Assembly (NCBI GenBank): GCA_017419405.1
Contig: JAFOLH010000006.1
Span: forward strand, 1 to 64,000
Reading direction: 5' to 3'
Source of the DNA: Renibacterium sp.
Lineage (GTDB): Bacteria; Actinomycetota; Actinomycetes; Actinomycetales; Micrococcaceae
DNA length: 64,000 nucleotides
Of this stretch, positions 42,954-52,398 are shown piece by piece. How positions within the stretch are numbered: position 1 is the stretch's first letter; the number at the start of each line of letters is the position of its first letter. The translations under genes and the position numbers were made by a program. The notes beneath the pieces were generated by a model. That model was not told where the DNA came from. It saw nothing but the letters and a program-made list of their open reading frames with translations, and did not search any database.

Positions 42954-45140
42954 ATGATGACTCAGCAGAATCCCACCGCACAGAACATGGTCCGCTGGCA
43001 GCAGGACGACGACGGCGTCGTAATCCTCACCATGGACGACCCGGCGCAATCGGCCAACATCATGAACCAGGCCTACACCGAGTCGATGCGGGCCACAGTC
43101 GACCGGCTGCTCGCCGAACGGGAAACAATTTCCGGGGTGATCCTGACCTCGGCGAAAAAGACCTTCTTCGCCGGTGGCGACCTCACCGCGCTTTCCGCCG
43201 CCGAGGCCGGCCAGGCGCAGGAGATTTTCGATCTCGGCTCCGAGATCAAAGCCCAGTTGCGCAGCTTGGAAACCCTCGGCAGGCCGGTGGTCGCCGCAAT
43301 CAACGGCACGGCGCTCGGCGGCGGCCTGGAAATCGCTCTGGGCACCCACCACCGCATCGTGGCGGATCTGAAAGGCGTCCAACTCGGACTGCCCGAAGTC
43401 ACCCTGGGCCTGCTGCCCGGCGGTGGCGGCATCACCCGTACCGTACGCATGCTGGGCATCGCCGACGCCGCCATGAAGGTCCTGCTGCAGGGCCAGAAGT
43501 ATTCCCCGGCCAAGGCCTTGGACTTGGGCTTGGTGGACGAACTCGTCGGCTCGGTCGAAGAACTCATCCCGGCCGCAAAAGCCTGGATCCGGGAACATCC
43601 GGACGCCACCCAACCTTGGGATGACCCGAAATACCGGATCCCGGGAGGCACGCCCGCCAGCCCGGCCTTCGCCGCCAACCTCCCGGCCTTCCCGGCAAAT
43701 CTGCGCAAACAGCTCAAAGGCGCGAATTACCCGGCCCCGCGCGCCATTCTCGCCGCGGCAGTCGAAGGCGCGCAGGTGGACTTCGATACCGCCTTGGAGA
43801 TCGAGTCACGGTATTTCGTCGAACTGGTCACCGGCCAGATCTCCAAAAACATGACCAAGGCCTTTTTCTTCGACCTCGCGAAAATCAATTCCGGAGCAAG
43901 CCGGCCGAAGGGATTCGACAAGGCCACCGCGCAGCAGGTCGCGGTGCTCGGCGCTGGAATGATGGGTGCCGGCATCGCTTATGTCTGCGCCAAGAGCGGC
44001 ATCGACGTGGTCCTCAAAGACGTCTCGCAGGAAGCGGCCGAACGGGGCAAGGACTACTCGGCCAAGCTCCTGGAAAAGGACATCGCCCGAGGCCGGACGA
44101 CGCCGGAGAAAGCTGCCGCGCTGCTGGCGAGGATCACTCCCACCGCAGTGGCGGCAGACCTCGCCGGCTGCGACTTGGTGATCGAGGCGGTCTTCGAAAA
44201 CGTCGCGGTCAAGCAGCAGGCCTTCCAGGAGATCGAAAAGCTCGTCGCCCCCGACGCCTTGCTCGGATCCAACACGTCCACGCTGCCGATCACCGCACTC
44301 GCCGAAGGCGTGCAGAACCAGGCGAATTTCATCGGCCTGCATTTCTTCTCCCCCGTGGATAAGATGCCGCTCCTGGAGATCATCACCGGCGCCAACACCT
44401 CGGATGCCGCGCTGGCCCGCGCCTTCGATCTGGCCCTGCAGATCCGCAAGACCCCGATCGTGGTCAACGACAGCCGCGGATTCTTCACCAGCAGGGTCAT
44501 CGCGACCTTCATGAACGAGGCGCTGAACATGCTGGCCGAGGGCGTCAATCCGGTGTCGATCGAACAAGCCGGAGCGCAGGCGGGCTATCCGGCTCCCCCG
44601 CTGCAGTTGGCCGACGAGCTCAATCTGGAACTCATGAACAAGATCCAGATCGCCAATCGTGAAGCCGCGGCCGCCGAGCCGGCTGGGCCCGCGTTCCAGG
44701 AGCACGCCGCTTACCAGGTGATGGAAAAGATGCTGGAACTCGGCCGCAGCGGACGCTTGAAAGGCGCCGGGTTCTACCGCTATGAGGCGGGCAAACGAAC
44801 CGGCTTGTGGCCCGGGCTGGCCGAAGCCTTCGGCGGGCAGGCCCAGATCCCGTTCGAAGACATGAAAGAGCGAATGCTGTTCGCCGAATCGCTGGAAACG
44901 GTCAAGTGCTTTGATGAGGGGGTGCTCCGTTCAGTCCCGGATGCCAATGTCGGCTCGATTCTGGGCATCGGCACCCCGGCCTGGACTGGCGGCGTGGTGC
45001 AGTACATGAACGGCTACCCCGGCGGATTGGCCGGCTTCGTCGCCCGGGCCCGGGAACTCGCAGAACGCTACGGACCGCAGTTCACCCCGCCGGCCTCGCT
45101 CGTGGCGAAGGCCGAAGCCGGGGAATTGTTCGTAGGATAG
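42954..45140 (+). CDS. Multifunctional enoyl-CoA hydratase / 3-hydroxyacyl-CoA dehydrogenase (FadB/FadJ-type)
   Basis: The protein has 728 residues from ATG at 42954, with AAGGA upstream; the adjacent ATG is possible. The N-terminal hydratase (residues about 1-290) has FFAGGDL, INGTALGGGLEIALGTHHRI and LPEVTLGLLPGGGGITRT. The dehydrogenase begins near 320 with VAVLGAGMMGAGIAYVCAKSGIDVVLKD and contains GLHFFSPVDKMPLLEII with the catalytic His and ATFMNEALNMLAEG. It catalyses the middle two steps of beta-oxidation and pairs with the thiolase 17 bases upstream. Confidence 0.94.
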   Translation: MMTQQNPTAQNMVRWQQDDDGVVILTMDDPAQSANIMNQAYTESMRATVDRLLAERETISGVILTSAKKTFFAGGDLTALSAAEAGQAQEIFDLGSEIKAQLRSLETLGRPVVAAINGTALGGGLEIALGTHHRIVADLKGVQLGLPEVTLGLLPGGGGITRTVRMLGIADAAMKVLLQGQKYSPAKALDLGLVDELVGSVEELIPAAKAWIREHPDATQPWDDPKYRIPGGTPASPAFAANLPAFPANLRKQLKGANYPAPRAILAAAVEGAQVDFDTALEIESRYFVELVTGQISKNMTKAFFFDLAKINSGASRPKGFDKATAQQVAVLGAGMMGAGIAYVCAKSGIDVVLKDVSQEAAERGKDYSAKLLEKDIARGRTTPEKAAALLARITPTAVAADLAGCDLVIEAVFENVAVKQQAFQEIEKLVAPDALLGSNTSTLPITALAEGVQNQANFIGLHFFSPVDKMPLLEIITGANTSDAALARAFDLALQIRKTPIVVNDSRGFFTSRVIATFMNEALNMLAEGVNPVSIEQAGAQAGYPAPPLQLADELNLELMNKIQIANREAAAAEPAGPAFQEHAAYQVMEKMLELGRSGRLKGAGFYRYEAGKRTGLWPGLAEAFGGQAQIPFEDMKERMLFAESLETVKCFDEGVLRSVPDANVGSILGIGTPAWTGGVVQYMNGYPGGLAGFVARARELAERYGPQFTPPASLVAKAEAGELFVG

Positions 45141-45170
45141 TCGTCAGAGCCATCTAAAAGGAGCAAATCA

Positions 45171-45941
45171 ATGAAGATCGTCGTGCTCGTGAAGCAAGTT
45201 CCGGATACCGGAGAGGAGCGTAAGCTCGATCTGTCCACCGGCTGGCTCGATCGCGGAGCCAGCGACGCCATCGCTGACGAAATCAACGAACGGGCACTCG
45301 AAGTCGCCTTGCAGCACAAAGACTCGGACAAGAAGACCGAAGTCGTCGTGCTTTCGATGGGACCGGCAGATGCCAACCAGGCCATCCGGAAGGCGCTCTC
45401 CATGGGCGCCGATTCGGCGGTGCACGTGGTCGACGACGCCCTGGCGGGCGCCGACGTGGTACGCACCGCTGCGGTGCTGGCAGCGGCCTTGCAAGCCACC
45501 GGGTTCGACCTGGTGGTGGCCGGCAATGAATCGACCGATGGCCGCGCGGGCGCGGTACCGGCGATGATCGCGGAACGGCTGGGGTTGCCGCTTTTGGGTT
45601 CGCTGCATTCGGCGCAGATCAACGACGGCGAGGTTTCCGGCGAACGCCAGGGCGAAGAAGGCACGCTCGACGTGCATGCAGCGCTGCCGGCCGTGATTGC
45701 GGTCACCGAACGTTCCGCCGAGGCCCGGTTCCCGAACTTCAAAGGCATTCTGAGCGCGAAGAAGAAACCCGTCACGGTCTACTCGCTCGCAGACCTGGGC
45801 TTCGACCCCGCTGCTTCGGTGCGCTCGGCGGTGCTCTCGGTGGCCGAACGGCCGGCCCGCGCCGCCGGCAAGAAAATCGTTGATGACGGGAACGCGGCCA
45901 CCGAGCTGGCGGACTTCCTCGTTGCCGGACGCCTGGTCTAG
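45171..45941 (+). CDS. etfB: Electron transfer flavoprotein beta subunit
   Basis: The protein has 256 residues. MKIVVLVKQVPDTGEERKLD is the standard EtfB opening, with VVVLSMGPADANQAIRKALSMGADSAVHVVDD and GFDLVVAGNESTDGRAGAVPAMIAERLGLPLL following. EtfB binds AMP and, with EtfA, takes electrons from acyl-CoA dehydrogenases. AAAAGGAG precedes ATG. It lies 30 bases after fadB and 13 bases before etfA. Confidence 0.96.
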   Translation: MKIVVLVKQVPDTGEERKLDLSTGWLDRGASDAIADEINERALEVALQHKDSDKKTEVVVLSMGPADANQAIRKALSMGADSAVHVVDDALAGADVVRTAAVLAAALQATGFDLVVAGNESTDGRAGAVPAMIAERLGLPLLGSLHSAQINDGEVSGERQGEEGTLDVHAALPAVIAVTERSAEARFPNFKGILSAKKKPVTVYSLADLGFDPAASVRSAVLSVAERPARAAGKKIVDDGNAATELADFLVAGRLV

Positions 45942-45954
45942 GAGATAACGCACT

Positions 45955-46923
45955 ATGTCGAACATCTTGGTTCTTGTCGAACTCACCCGGGCCGGCGCAA
46001 TCGCCGGCAGCACCCGCGGCCTGCTCGGCGCCGCCTCGCAGCTGGGCAGCCCGGTAGCGGTCGTCGCGGCAGCGCAACCGGCAGCTGGCGAACTCATCGC
46101 CGAGCTGGGCGCGCTCGGGGCACAACAGGTCTATTGGTCGGTCGATGCCCAGGCGGACGCGGTGCTGGTCGCACCGCAGCTCGAGGCGCTCAGCGCGGCG
46201 ATTCCGTCGGCTCAGCCGGCTGCGGTGCTGGTGGCCAACTCCATCGACGGTCGGGAAATCGCGGCCCGGCTCGCGGTCCGCAGCAATGGCGGCTTCGCTG
46301 CCGATGCCGTCGCGGTACGCTCCGCGGACGGGCGGATCATTGCGGCGCACTCGGTCTTCGGCGGCGCGTACGACGTCGAGTCCACAGTGGAAGGCGGCCT
46401 GCCGATCATCACCATCCGGCAGGGTGCCATTGAGACGCAGGCCCCGGCGGCGCAACCGGAGCTGATCCCGCTTGAGGTGCATCCGGGCGCTGGACCGGTG
46501 GTTTCCATCGATCGGACCAACCCCGCGGCAGTATCCGCCCGGCCGGAACTTCGCACCGCGGAGAAGGTGGTCTCCGGTGGCCGCGGGCTAGGCTCCAAAG
46601 AGAACTTCGTGCTGGTGGAACAGCTTGCCGACGCGCTCGGCGCCGCAGTAGGCGCTTCCCGGGCCGCGGTGGATGCCGGCTTCGTGGAGCAGCCCATGCA
46701 GGTGGGCCAAACCGGAGTCAGCGTCTCGCCGCAGCTCTACATCGCCGTCGGCATCTCCGGTGCGATTCAGCACCGGGCCGGCATGATGACCTCGAAAACC
46801 ATCGTGGCGATCAACAAGGATGCAGACGCGCCGATCTTCGAAGTCGCCGATTTCGGAATCGTCGGCGATATCTTCAAGGTCGTCCCGCAACTCATCGAAG
46901 CCATCAACGCGCGCGCCAACTGA
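45955..46923 (+). CDS. etfA: Electron transfer flavoprotein alpha subunit
   Basis: The protein has 322 residues. The N-terminal domain ([27 protein letters not shown]) is followed by the FAD-binding C-terminal domain with [68 protein letters not shown] and the terminal [27 protein letters not shown]. It carries the FAD that receives electrons and usually passes them to ETF:quinone oxidoreductase. No gene for that oxidoreductase is in the window; a b-type cytochrome gene follows instead after 31 bases. Confidence 0.96.
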   Translation: MSNILVLVELTRAGAIAGSTRGLLGAASQLGSPVAVVAAAQPAAGELIAELGALGAQQVYWSVDAQADAVLVAPQLEALSAAIPSAQPAAVLVANSIDGREIAARLAVRSNGGFAADAVAVRSADGRIIAAHSVFGGAYDVESTVEGGLPIITIRQGAIETQAPAAQPELIPLEVHPGAGPVVSIDRTNPAAVSARPELRTAEKVVSGGRGLGSKENFVLVEQLADALGAAVGASRAAVDAGFVEQPMQVGQTGVSVSPQLYIAVGISGAIQHRAGMMTSKTIVAINKDADAPIFEVADFGIVGDIFKVVPQLIEAINARAN

Positions 46924-46954
46924 GCGCCACTTTCCCCGAAAGGTAGCAGGAGCC

Positions 46955-47887
46955 ATGTCTGCCCTGTACAAAAAGCTCACCTCCGGCGACGGCAAGTGGG
47001 CGAAACTCCTCTGGATTGTCCCTGCCGTGCTGGTGGTGCTCGCAATCCTGGTTTTCGCCGCCCGTTGGTTCGTCGGCTTGGAGGGGGTCAAGGGATTCCT
47101 GCAGCAGTATCCAGGTGATTCGGAACTTCCCGAGGGTGCCCCGGTGGGCTTTCCCGCGTGGTTGGGCTGGCAGCATTTTTTCAATGCATTCTTCATCGTG
47201 CTGATTATCCGCTCCGGTTGGCAGGTCCGGACCACGGCCCGGCCCCAGGCCTACTGGACCAGGAACAACAAGGGGCTGATCCGAACCAAGAACCCACCCA
47301 AGAAGATCAGCTTGGAACTGTGGTTCCACCTCACCTTGGATGCCCTCTGGATGATCAACGGCGTGATTTTCGTGATCTTGTTGTTCGCCACCGGGCAGTG
47401 GATGCGGATTGTCCCGACCAGTTGGGATGTCTTCCCGAACGCGGTATCGGCCGGACTGCAGTATCTCTCGCTGAACTGGCCTACGGACAACGGCTGGGTC
47501 AACTACAACTCGCTGCAACTGCTGACCTATTTCGTCACGGTTTTCATTGCCGCACCGTTGGCTTTCATCACCGGCCTGCGGATGTCCGGAGCCTGGCCCA
47601 AGGACGCCACGAAATTGAACAAAATCTACAAGATCGAGCTGGCCCGCGCGGTGCACTTCCCGGTGATGCTGTACTTCGTGTTCTTCATCATCGTGCACGT
47701 GACTTTGGTGCTGGCTACCGGCGCACTGCGGAATCTGAACCACATGTACGGCGGCTCCGACGAGGTCAATTGGTGGGGCTTTTCGATCTTCGCGGTTTCC
47801 CTCGTGGTGATGGCCGCTGCCTGGGTCTTGGCGCAGCCGTTGTTCTTGCGGCCGATCGCCGCACTGACCGGGAAGGTCGGCCGCTAA
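46955..47887 (+). CDS. Six-helix b-type cytochrome (cytochrome b561/Ni-Fe hydrogenase b-like) linked to ETF
   Basis: The protein has 310 residues from ATG at 46955, with CAGGAG upstream. Hydrophobic helices lie at about 18-40, 69-88, 121-147, 187-209, 233-256 and 273-298. His74 in helix 2, His125 in helix 3, and His234 and His248 in helix 5 can serve as axial ligands of two b hemes, as in the b subunits of formate dehydrogenase and hydrogenase. A soluble loop after helix 1 is present. It lies directly after etfBA in a beta-oxidation operon and may pass ETF electrons to quinone; that role is inference. Confidence 0.8.
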   Translation: MSALYKKLTSGDGKWAKLLWIVPAVLVVLAILVFAARWFVGLEGVKGFLQQYPGDSELPEGAPVGFPAWLGWQHFFNAFFIVLIIRSGWQVRTTARPQAYWTRNNKGLIRTKNPPKKISLELWFHLTLDALWMINGVIFVILLFATGQWMRIVPTSWDVFPNAVSAGLQYLSLNWPTDNGWVNYNSLQLLTYFVTVFIAAPLAFITGLRMSGAWPKDATKLNKIYKIELARAVHFPVMLYFVFFIIVHVTLVLATGALRNLNHMYGGSDEVNWWGFSIFAVSLVVMAAAWVLAQPLFLRPIAALTGKVGR

Positions 47888-47893
47888 GCCCAG

Positions 47894-47944
47894 GGGCATG
47901 GAAAAGCCGGGCCGGGAGAATCCCGGCCCGGCTTTTCCATGCCC
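47894..47944. terminator. Perfect 24-bp hairpin, bidirectional terminator
   Basis: Bases 47894-47917 and 47921-47944 are exact complements around GAA, with CTTTTCC within the right arm. It lies between the cytochrome gene and the converging SDR gene and probably terminates both operons. Confidence 0.85.
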
Positions 47945-47952
47945 GCGGCCGT

Positions 47953-48795
47953 TCAGTTGTCGATGTAGATATCCATGAAGAGTTCCGCCGTGGGGTCCAC
48001 GGCATAGTCGGTGAAGTCGGTGATGCCCACACCGCGGAGCACCTCGTCGTCGATCAGGGTCTGCCCGGTCAGCCCGGTGGAGGTCAGCACCACATGCGCA
48101 GCATCGGCCATGATTTCCGGCTTGCGCGAGCGGCGAATCATCTCTTCGCCGCCCAGGATGTTGCCAACGGCTGCGGTGGCGATCGCGGTCCGCGGCCAGA
48201 GCGCGTTCGAGGAGATTCCCTGTTCGGCGAACTCCGCGGCGAAGCCCAAGGCAGCCAGGGTCATGCCGTATTTGGCCAGGGTGTACGCCGGATGCGCAGC
48301 CAGCCACTTCTGCGAAAGGTTCAACGGCGGGCTCAGGGTCAGAATGTGCGGGTTTTCCGCCTTGAGCAAGTGCGGCAGAGCGGCTTGGGTGAGCATGAAG
48401 GTGCCACGCACATTCACCCCTTGCATCAGGTCGTAGCGCTTGGGCTGCACCTCTCCGGTTTTGGCCAAGTAGAGCACGCTGGCGTTGTTGACCACGATGT
48501 CGATGCCGCCGAAGCTTTCGACGGCGGCAGCAACGGCCTGTGCAATGGTTTCGTCCGAGCGAATATCACCCAGAATAGGCAGCGCTTTGCCACCAGCAGC
48601 TTCGATGGCCGCTGCCGCAGTATGAATCGTGCCTTCCAACCGGGGGTCGGGTTGGTCGGTTTTGGCGATCAGCACGATATTGGCGCCATCCGCAGCAGCG
48701 CGGAGCGCAATCGCCAAGCCGATCCCCCGGGAACCGCCGGACATGATGACGGTTTTGCCCGCTAACGTTTGAACCTTTTCAGATGACTCGGTCAT
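47953..48795 (-). CDS. Short-chain dehydrogenase/reductase (HSDL2-like, AtuB/AtuG position)
   Basis: The protein has 280 residues from ATG at 48795. GKTVIMSGGSRGIGLAIALRAAADGANIVLIAKTD is the NAD(P) motif, IDIVVNNASVLYL the NNAS motif, and AYTLAKYGMTLAALGFA gives the catalytic Tyr and Lys. The sequence around SPPLNLSQKWLAAH places it near hydroxysteroid-dehydrogenase-like 2 proteins. It is the last gene of the Atu-like operon, overlaps the ligase gene by 17 bases, and may oxidise a hydroxyacyl-CoA or a terpenoid alcohol. Confidence 0.9.
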   Translation of the reverse strand: MTESSEKVQTLAGKTVIMSGGSRGIGLAIALRAAADGANIVLIAKTDQPDPRLEGTIHTAAAAIEAAGGKALPILGDIRSDETIAQAVAAAVESFGGIDIVVNNASVLYLAKTGEVQPKRYDLMQGVNVRGTFMLTQAALPHLLKAENPHILTLSPPLNLSQKWLAAHPAYTLAKYGMTLAALGFAAEFAEQGISSNALWPRTAIATAAVGNILGGEEMIRRSRKPEIMADAAHVVLTSTGLTGQTLIDDEVLRGVGITDFTDYAVDPTAELFMDIYIDN

Positions 48796-50344
48796 GATTA
48801 CTCCAATGCGGTTGGCGGAGATCCCGCTTGAGGATCTTTCCGGTGACGTTACGAGGCAACTCTTCCAGAAATTCCACCGACGTAGGGGTTTGGAAGCCGG
48901 CCAGCCGCGCACGGCAAAACGCGATAATGTCCTCCGCGCTCGGTGCAATTCCGGGCGTTGGCACGACGAAAGCCTTGACCGTCTCACCCCATTTCGGATC
49001 CGGCACGCCGATCACCACGCCCTCCAAAACCTCCGGATGAGCATTGAGTACGTTCTCAACCTCAGGACTGTAGACGTTCTCACCGCCAGTGATGATCATG
49101 TCTTTCAACCGATCCACAATGTAGACGTAGCCTTCGGCGTCGAGCCTGCCGACGTCACCAGTTCGAAGGTAACCGTCCGGCGTGATCGTCTCGGCGTTGG
49201 CCTCGGGACGATGAAGATAACCCTTCATGTTTTGCGGCGCGCGAACCCAGATTTCGCCCTGTTCGTTTGGCTCGACGTCGGTCAAAGTAAAGGGATCGAC
49301 AATTCGAAGTTCAATCCCGGGAAGCGGCTTGCCCGCTGACTTCAACAACTCGGGTCGTTCCGGGTGTCGCAACACATCCGGAGCCAGCATCACGCAGACG
49401 CCTGACAGCTCGGTCATGCCGTAGGCGTGCACAAAGTCAACCCCGGGCCAAGCCGCCAAAACTTTCTCCAGGATCGGCAGCGGCATCGGTGCCGCGCCGA
49501 AGACCAATCGTTTGAAGCCACTGACAATCTTGACCACCTGTTCGCCCGCGCCAAGCAATCCATGCAAGACCGCTGGCACCAAAAAGGCGTGTGTTGCTCC
49601 GTCCAGGGCAGCTTGAACCAATGCCTCGCCGGACGGCTTTCGGAGCAGAATCGACCTGGCTCCCACTTGCATCCCGGCTTGGTAGTAGCAAGAACCACCA
49701 ACATGGAAAAACGGCATTGCGACCAAATTGACGCCATCCGAGTCCATGTGAAAGACCGTGTTGGTGGCAGTGCTGTGCGCGATGATGCTCCGGTGGGTGA
49801 GCTCAACCCCCTTCGGGCGACCGGTGGTTCCGGAAGTGTAAACAATCAAACAGGTATCGTCCGGCGCGGCAGCTTGGTCGGTCGAAAGCCCTGCCCCGGA
49901 AATCAGAAAAGGTTCATATTGATCTGCGCTGCCGTCAATACTGACCAATCTCGCGACCGAGGCTGCTGCGCCGCTCAGTTCTACCGTGCCTTGAAACTCC
50001 GCGCCATAGAAGAGAATCCTCGGTGCGGAGTCTTGCAAAAGATACTCCAACTGCTCAGCAGAAATTCGATGATTGGCAATAACAGTTGCCGCACCCAATC
50101 TGGCTGCTGCCAGGGTGACCTCGATAAGCGCCAAGTGATTGGCGTCGAACGTTGCAACCCGACTCCCCCGGACTACACCGGCTTCCTGCAGGGCGCCTGC
50201 CAAGCGCAGCACACGAGTCTTCAGCTCTGCCCAGCTGTAGCTCCGCCCTTCAAAGTCAATAGCTGTCTCCTCGGCCTTGACCTCAGCCCAGTAGTCCAAG
50301 TTGTCCTGAAGCACCTGGGGTTGAGTGCGAGTAGCAACATTCAT
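48779..50344 (-). CDS. Acyl-CoA synthetase of Atu-like operon (AMP-forming)
   Basis: The protein has 521 residues. Motif I is CLIVYTSGTTGRPKGVELTHRSI, motif II HAYGMTELSGVCV, the hinge YLRTGDVGRLDAEGYVYIVDRLKDMIITGGENVYSPEVENVL, and the catalytic Lys lies in RNVTGKILKRDLR. It activates a carboxylic acid as its CoA thioester. In Pseudomonas the corresponding operon has the ligase AtuH for citronellic or geranic acid; the same substrate class is plausible but unproved. A 70-base gap separates it from the hydratase gene upstream. Confidence 0.9.
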   Translation of the reverse strand: MNVATRTQPQVLQDNLDYWAEVKAEETAIDFEGRSYSWAELKTRVLRLAGALQEAGVVRGSRVATFDANHLALIEVTLAAARLGAATVIANHRISAEQLEYLLQDSAPRILFYGAEFQGTVELSGAAASVARLVSIDGSADQYEPFLISGAGLSTDQAAAPDDTCLIVYTSGTTGRPKGVELTHRSIIAHSTATNTVFHMDSDGVNLVAMPFFHVGGSCYYQAGMQVGARSILLRKPSGEALVQAALDGATHAFLVPAVLHGLLGAGEQVVKIVSGFKRLVFGAAPMPLPILEKVLAAWPGVDFVHAYGMTELSGVCVMLAPDVLRHPERPELLKSAGKPLPGIELRIVDPFTLTDVEPNEQGEIWVRAPQNMKGYLHRPEANAETITPDGYLRTGDVGRLDAEGYVYIVDRLKDMIITGGENVYSPEVENVLNAHPEVLEGVVIGVPDPKWGETVKAFVVPTPGIAPSAEDIIAFCRARLAGFQTPTSVEFLEELPRNVTGKILKRDLRQPHWSNHDRVI

Positions 50345-50414
50345 CGTCGGTTTCCCTTCCCGCTGTCTGCTCTACGGCACGACGTCGTCGTCGAACCGGC
50401 GTTGCCGAAAGTCA

Positions 50415-51206
50415 CTAGACGTCGGCCAACCAACGAGGGCGGCGACGTTCCAAGAATGAGGTCATACCCTCTTTCGCCTCATCCGTGCCAAACAACCGCG
50501 CTGAGAGTGCGGTCATTTCGGCTGCGCCAGCATCAAAATCACTGAGCGTTTTTGCGTTGCTGATCCGCTTGCTCTCCCGCAGTCCTTGCGGCGAGCCCAG
50601 TCGCACCGCGGCCACGATCGGCGCCAGGACTGCGTCGACGTCGTCGCCAAAATCGGTAATGAATCCGCTGTCCTTCGCCGCCGGCGCAGCGAACGTTTCC
50701 CCAGTCAGGTAGTAGCGGCTCAGCGTGCGGCTAGTCATTCGCGGCACTGTGGTCAAGGTGATCACCGCTGGCGCCAGCCCAATCCGCACTTCGGTAAAGG
50801 CAAAACTCGACTCAGTGCTTGCCACCACAATGTCGCAGGCGCCTAGAATGCCCAGCCCACCGGCACGGGCTTTGCCGTCGATGCGCGCGATCACCGGAAT
50901 CGGCAGCACGAGAAATTTCCGTAGCAGGGCCGCCAACTCTTTGGCTCCCTCTTCTACGCCCTGCGATCGTGCTTCGCTCAGGTCCGCGCCGGCACAAAAT
51001 GTGGGGCCGGTGTGGGTCAGCAGCACCGCCCGGACCGAGGTCTCTGCTGTGGCGCGCTCAAAGTGCGCTATCAACTCGGTCATCAGTTGCTTAGACAGGG
51101 CATTGTGATTTTTGGGCGAGTCAAGCGTGATGGTCGCGATGCCATCGACGACGTCGTAATGGACCAACTCGGCTGCTGCTTCAGCACTTTCGGTCATGGA
51201 TTGCAT
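50415..51206 (-). CDS. Enoyl-CoA hydratase/isomerase (AtuE/LiuC-like)
   Basis: The protein has 263 residues. The crotonase fold is marked by TFCAGADLSEA, PVIARIDGKARAGGLGILGACDIVVAS (oxyanion-hole segment) and FAFTEVRIGLAPAVITLTTVPRM with the catalytic Glu region. Its place after a biotin-dependent carboxylase and an acyl-CoA dehydrogenase matches a 3-methylglutaconyl-CoA or isohexenylglutaconyl-CoA hydratase (LiuC/AtuE). The ATG at residue 4 is a possible start. Confidence 0.88.
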   Translation of the reverse strand: MQSMTESAEAAAELVHYDVVDGIATITLDSPKNHNALSKQLMTELIAHFERATAETSVRAVLLTHTGPTFCAGADLSEARSQGVEEGAKELAALLRKFLVLPIPVIARIDGKARAGGLGILGACDIVVASTESSFAFTEVRIGLAPAVITLTTVPRMTSRTLSRYYLTGETFAAPAAKDSGFITDFGDDVDAVLAPIVAAVRLGSPQGLRESKRISNAKTLSDFDAGAAEMTALSARLFGTDEAKEGMTSFLERRRPRWLADV

Positions 51207-51240
51207 CCTCCCTGCCGTGACGGTTCTGTAAGGTTTTGGT

Positions 51241-52398
51241 TCAGTAGGATTTCGGCAGGCCGAGCGAGTGCTGGCCGATGTAGTTCAGGATCATCTCGCG
51301 ACTGACCGGTGCCACCCTGCCAATTCTTGCCACGCCAAGGTGCATGGCCAAGCCGTATTCCTTGCTCAAGCCGGCGCCGCCCAGGCTCTGAATCGACTGG
51401 TCCAGGGCCGCGATGGACGCTTCTGCCGCCGCGTATTTGGCCATGTTCGCGGCCTCACCAGCGGCCGTATCATCGCCACTGTCATAGATAAAAGCCGCCT
51501 TTTGGTACATCAATTTCGCGAGTTCCACCTCGATGTGGCATTTTGCCAACGGATGCGCCAGACCTTGGTGTTGGGCGATCGGCTGGCCCCAAACATTGCG
51601 CTCTTTCATGTAGCTGGTGGCTTTCCCGATCGCGTAGCGGCTGATTCCGGTGGCCAGCGCCGCAGCCATGATCCGTTCCGGGTTCAGTCCGGCAAACAGC
51701 GCCGCCAATGGTGCCTCGTCGCCGCCGACCAGAGCATCGGCCGGCAGCCTGACATCGTCCATGAAGAGCAGGTACTGCCGCTCCGATTCCACGATGTCCA
51801 TTTCGATTTCGGTGTATTCGAAGCCGGGCGTCTCCCGTGGCAAGACGAACATCGCCGGCTTGAGCCGTCCGCTGCGTTCATCGACGAGCCTGGCGACAAT
51901 CAGCACGTAATCCGCGTTGTTCACCCCGGTCACGTAGATCTTGCGTCCATTCAGTACCCATTCATCGCCCTCGCGCTTCGCGACGGTGCTGATGTTGTGC
52001 GAGTTCGAGCCGGCATCTGGCTCAGTAATACCGAAAGCCATCACAGTGGAACCGTCAGCAAAGCCAGGCAGCCAGCGTTCTTTTTGATCCTGCGTGCCGT
52101 ATCGAGTGATGATCGTGCCGCAAATAGCGGGCGAAACCACCATCATGAGCAACGGCGCGCCCAGGCTGGACATCTCTTCCAGCACCAGTGAAAGTTCGTA
52201 CATGCCGGCACCGCCGCCACCGTACTCTTCCGGGATGTTGACGCCCAGGAATCCTGCCTGGCCCAATTCCTTCCACAATTCGGTCATCGACTGACCGTTG
52301 CGCGCATGCTCCTCGTTGTAGGCGGCACCGTAGCTTTCGACCGCGGAGCGCACCGCTGCGCGAAGCGCCGTCTGTTCTTCAGTCTCGATAAAGCTCAT
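51241..52398 (-). CDS. Acyl-CoA dehydrogenase (AtuD/citronellyl-CoA dehydrogenase-like)
   Basis: The protein has 385 residues, full length. The FAD motifs MAFGITEPDAGSNSHNISTVA and VLNGRKIYVTGVNNADYVLIVAR and the C-terminal domain AMHLGVARIGRVAPVSREMILNYIGQ are clear. Between them, SIQSLGGAGLSKEYGLA lies where isovaleryl-type enzymes have the catalytic Glu. Electrons would go to ETF, whose genes end 4.5 kb away. The start overlaps the biotin-carboxylase stop by 4 bases. Confidence 0.92.
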   Translation of the reverse strand: MSFIETEEQTALRAAVRSAVESYGAAYNEEHARNGQSMTELWKELGQAGFLGVNIPEEYGGGGAGMYELSLVLEEMSSLGAPLLMMVVSPAICGTIITRYGTQDQKERWLPGFADGSTVMAFGITEPDAGSNSHNISTVAKREGDEWVLNGRKIYVTGVNNADYVLIVARLVDERSGRLKPAMFVLPRETPGFEYTEIEMDIVESERQYLLFMDDVRLPADALVGGDEAPLAALFAGLNPERIMAAALATGISRYAIGKATSYMKERNVWGQPIAQHQGLAHPLAKCHIEVELAKLMYQKAAFIYDSGDDTAAGEAANMAKYAAAEASIAALDQSIQSLGGAGLSKEYGLAMHLGVARIGRVAPVSREMILNYIGQHSLGLPKSY

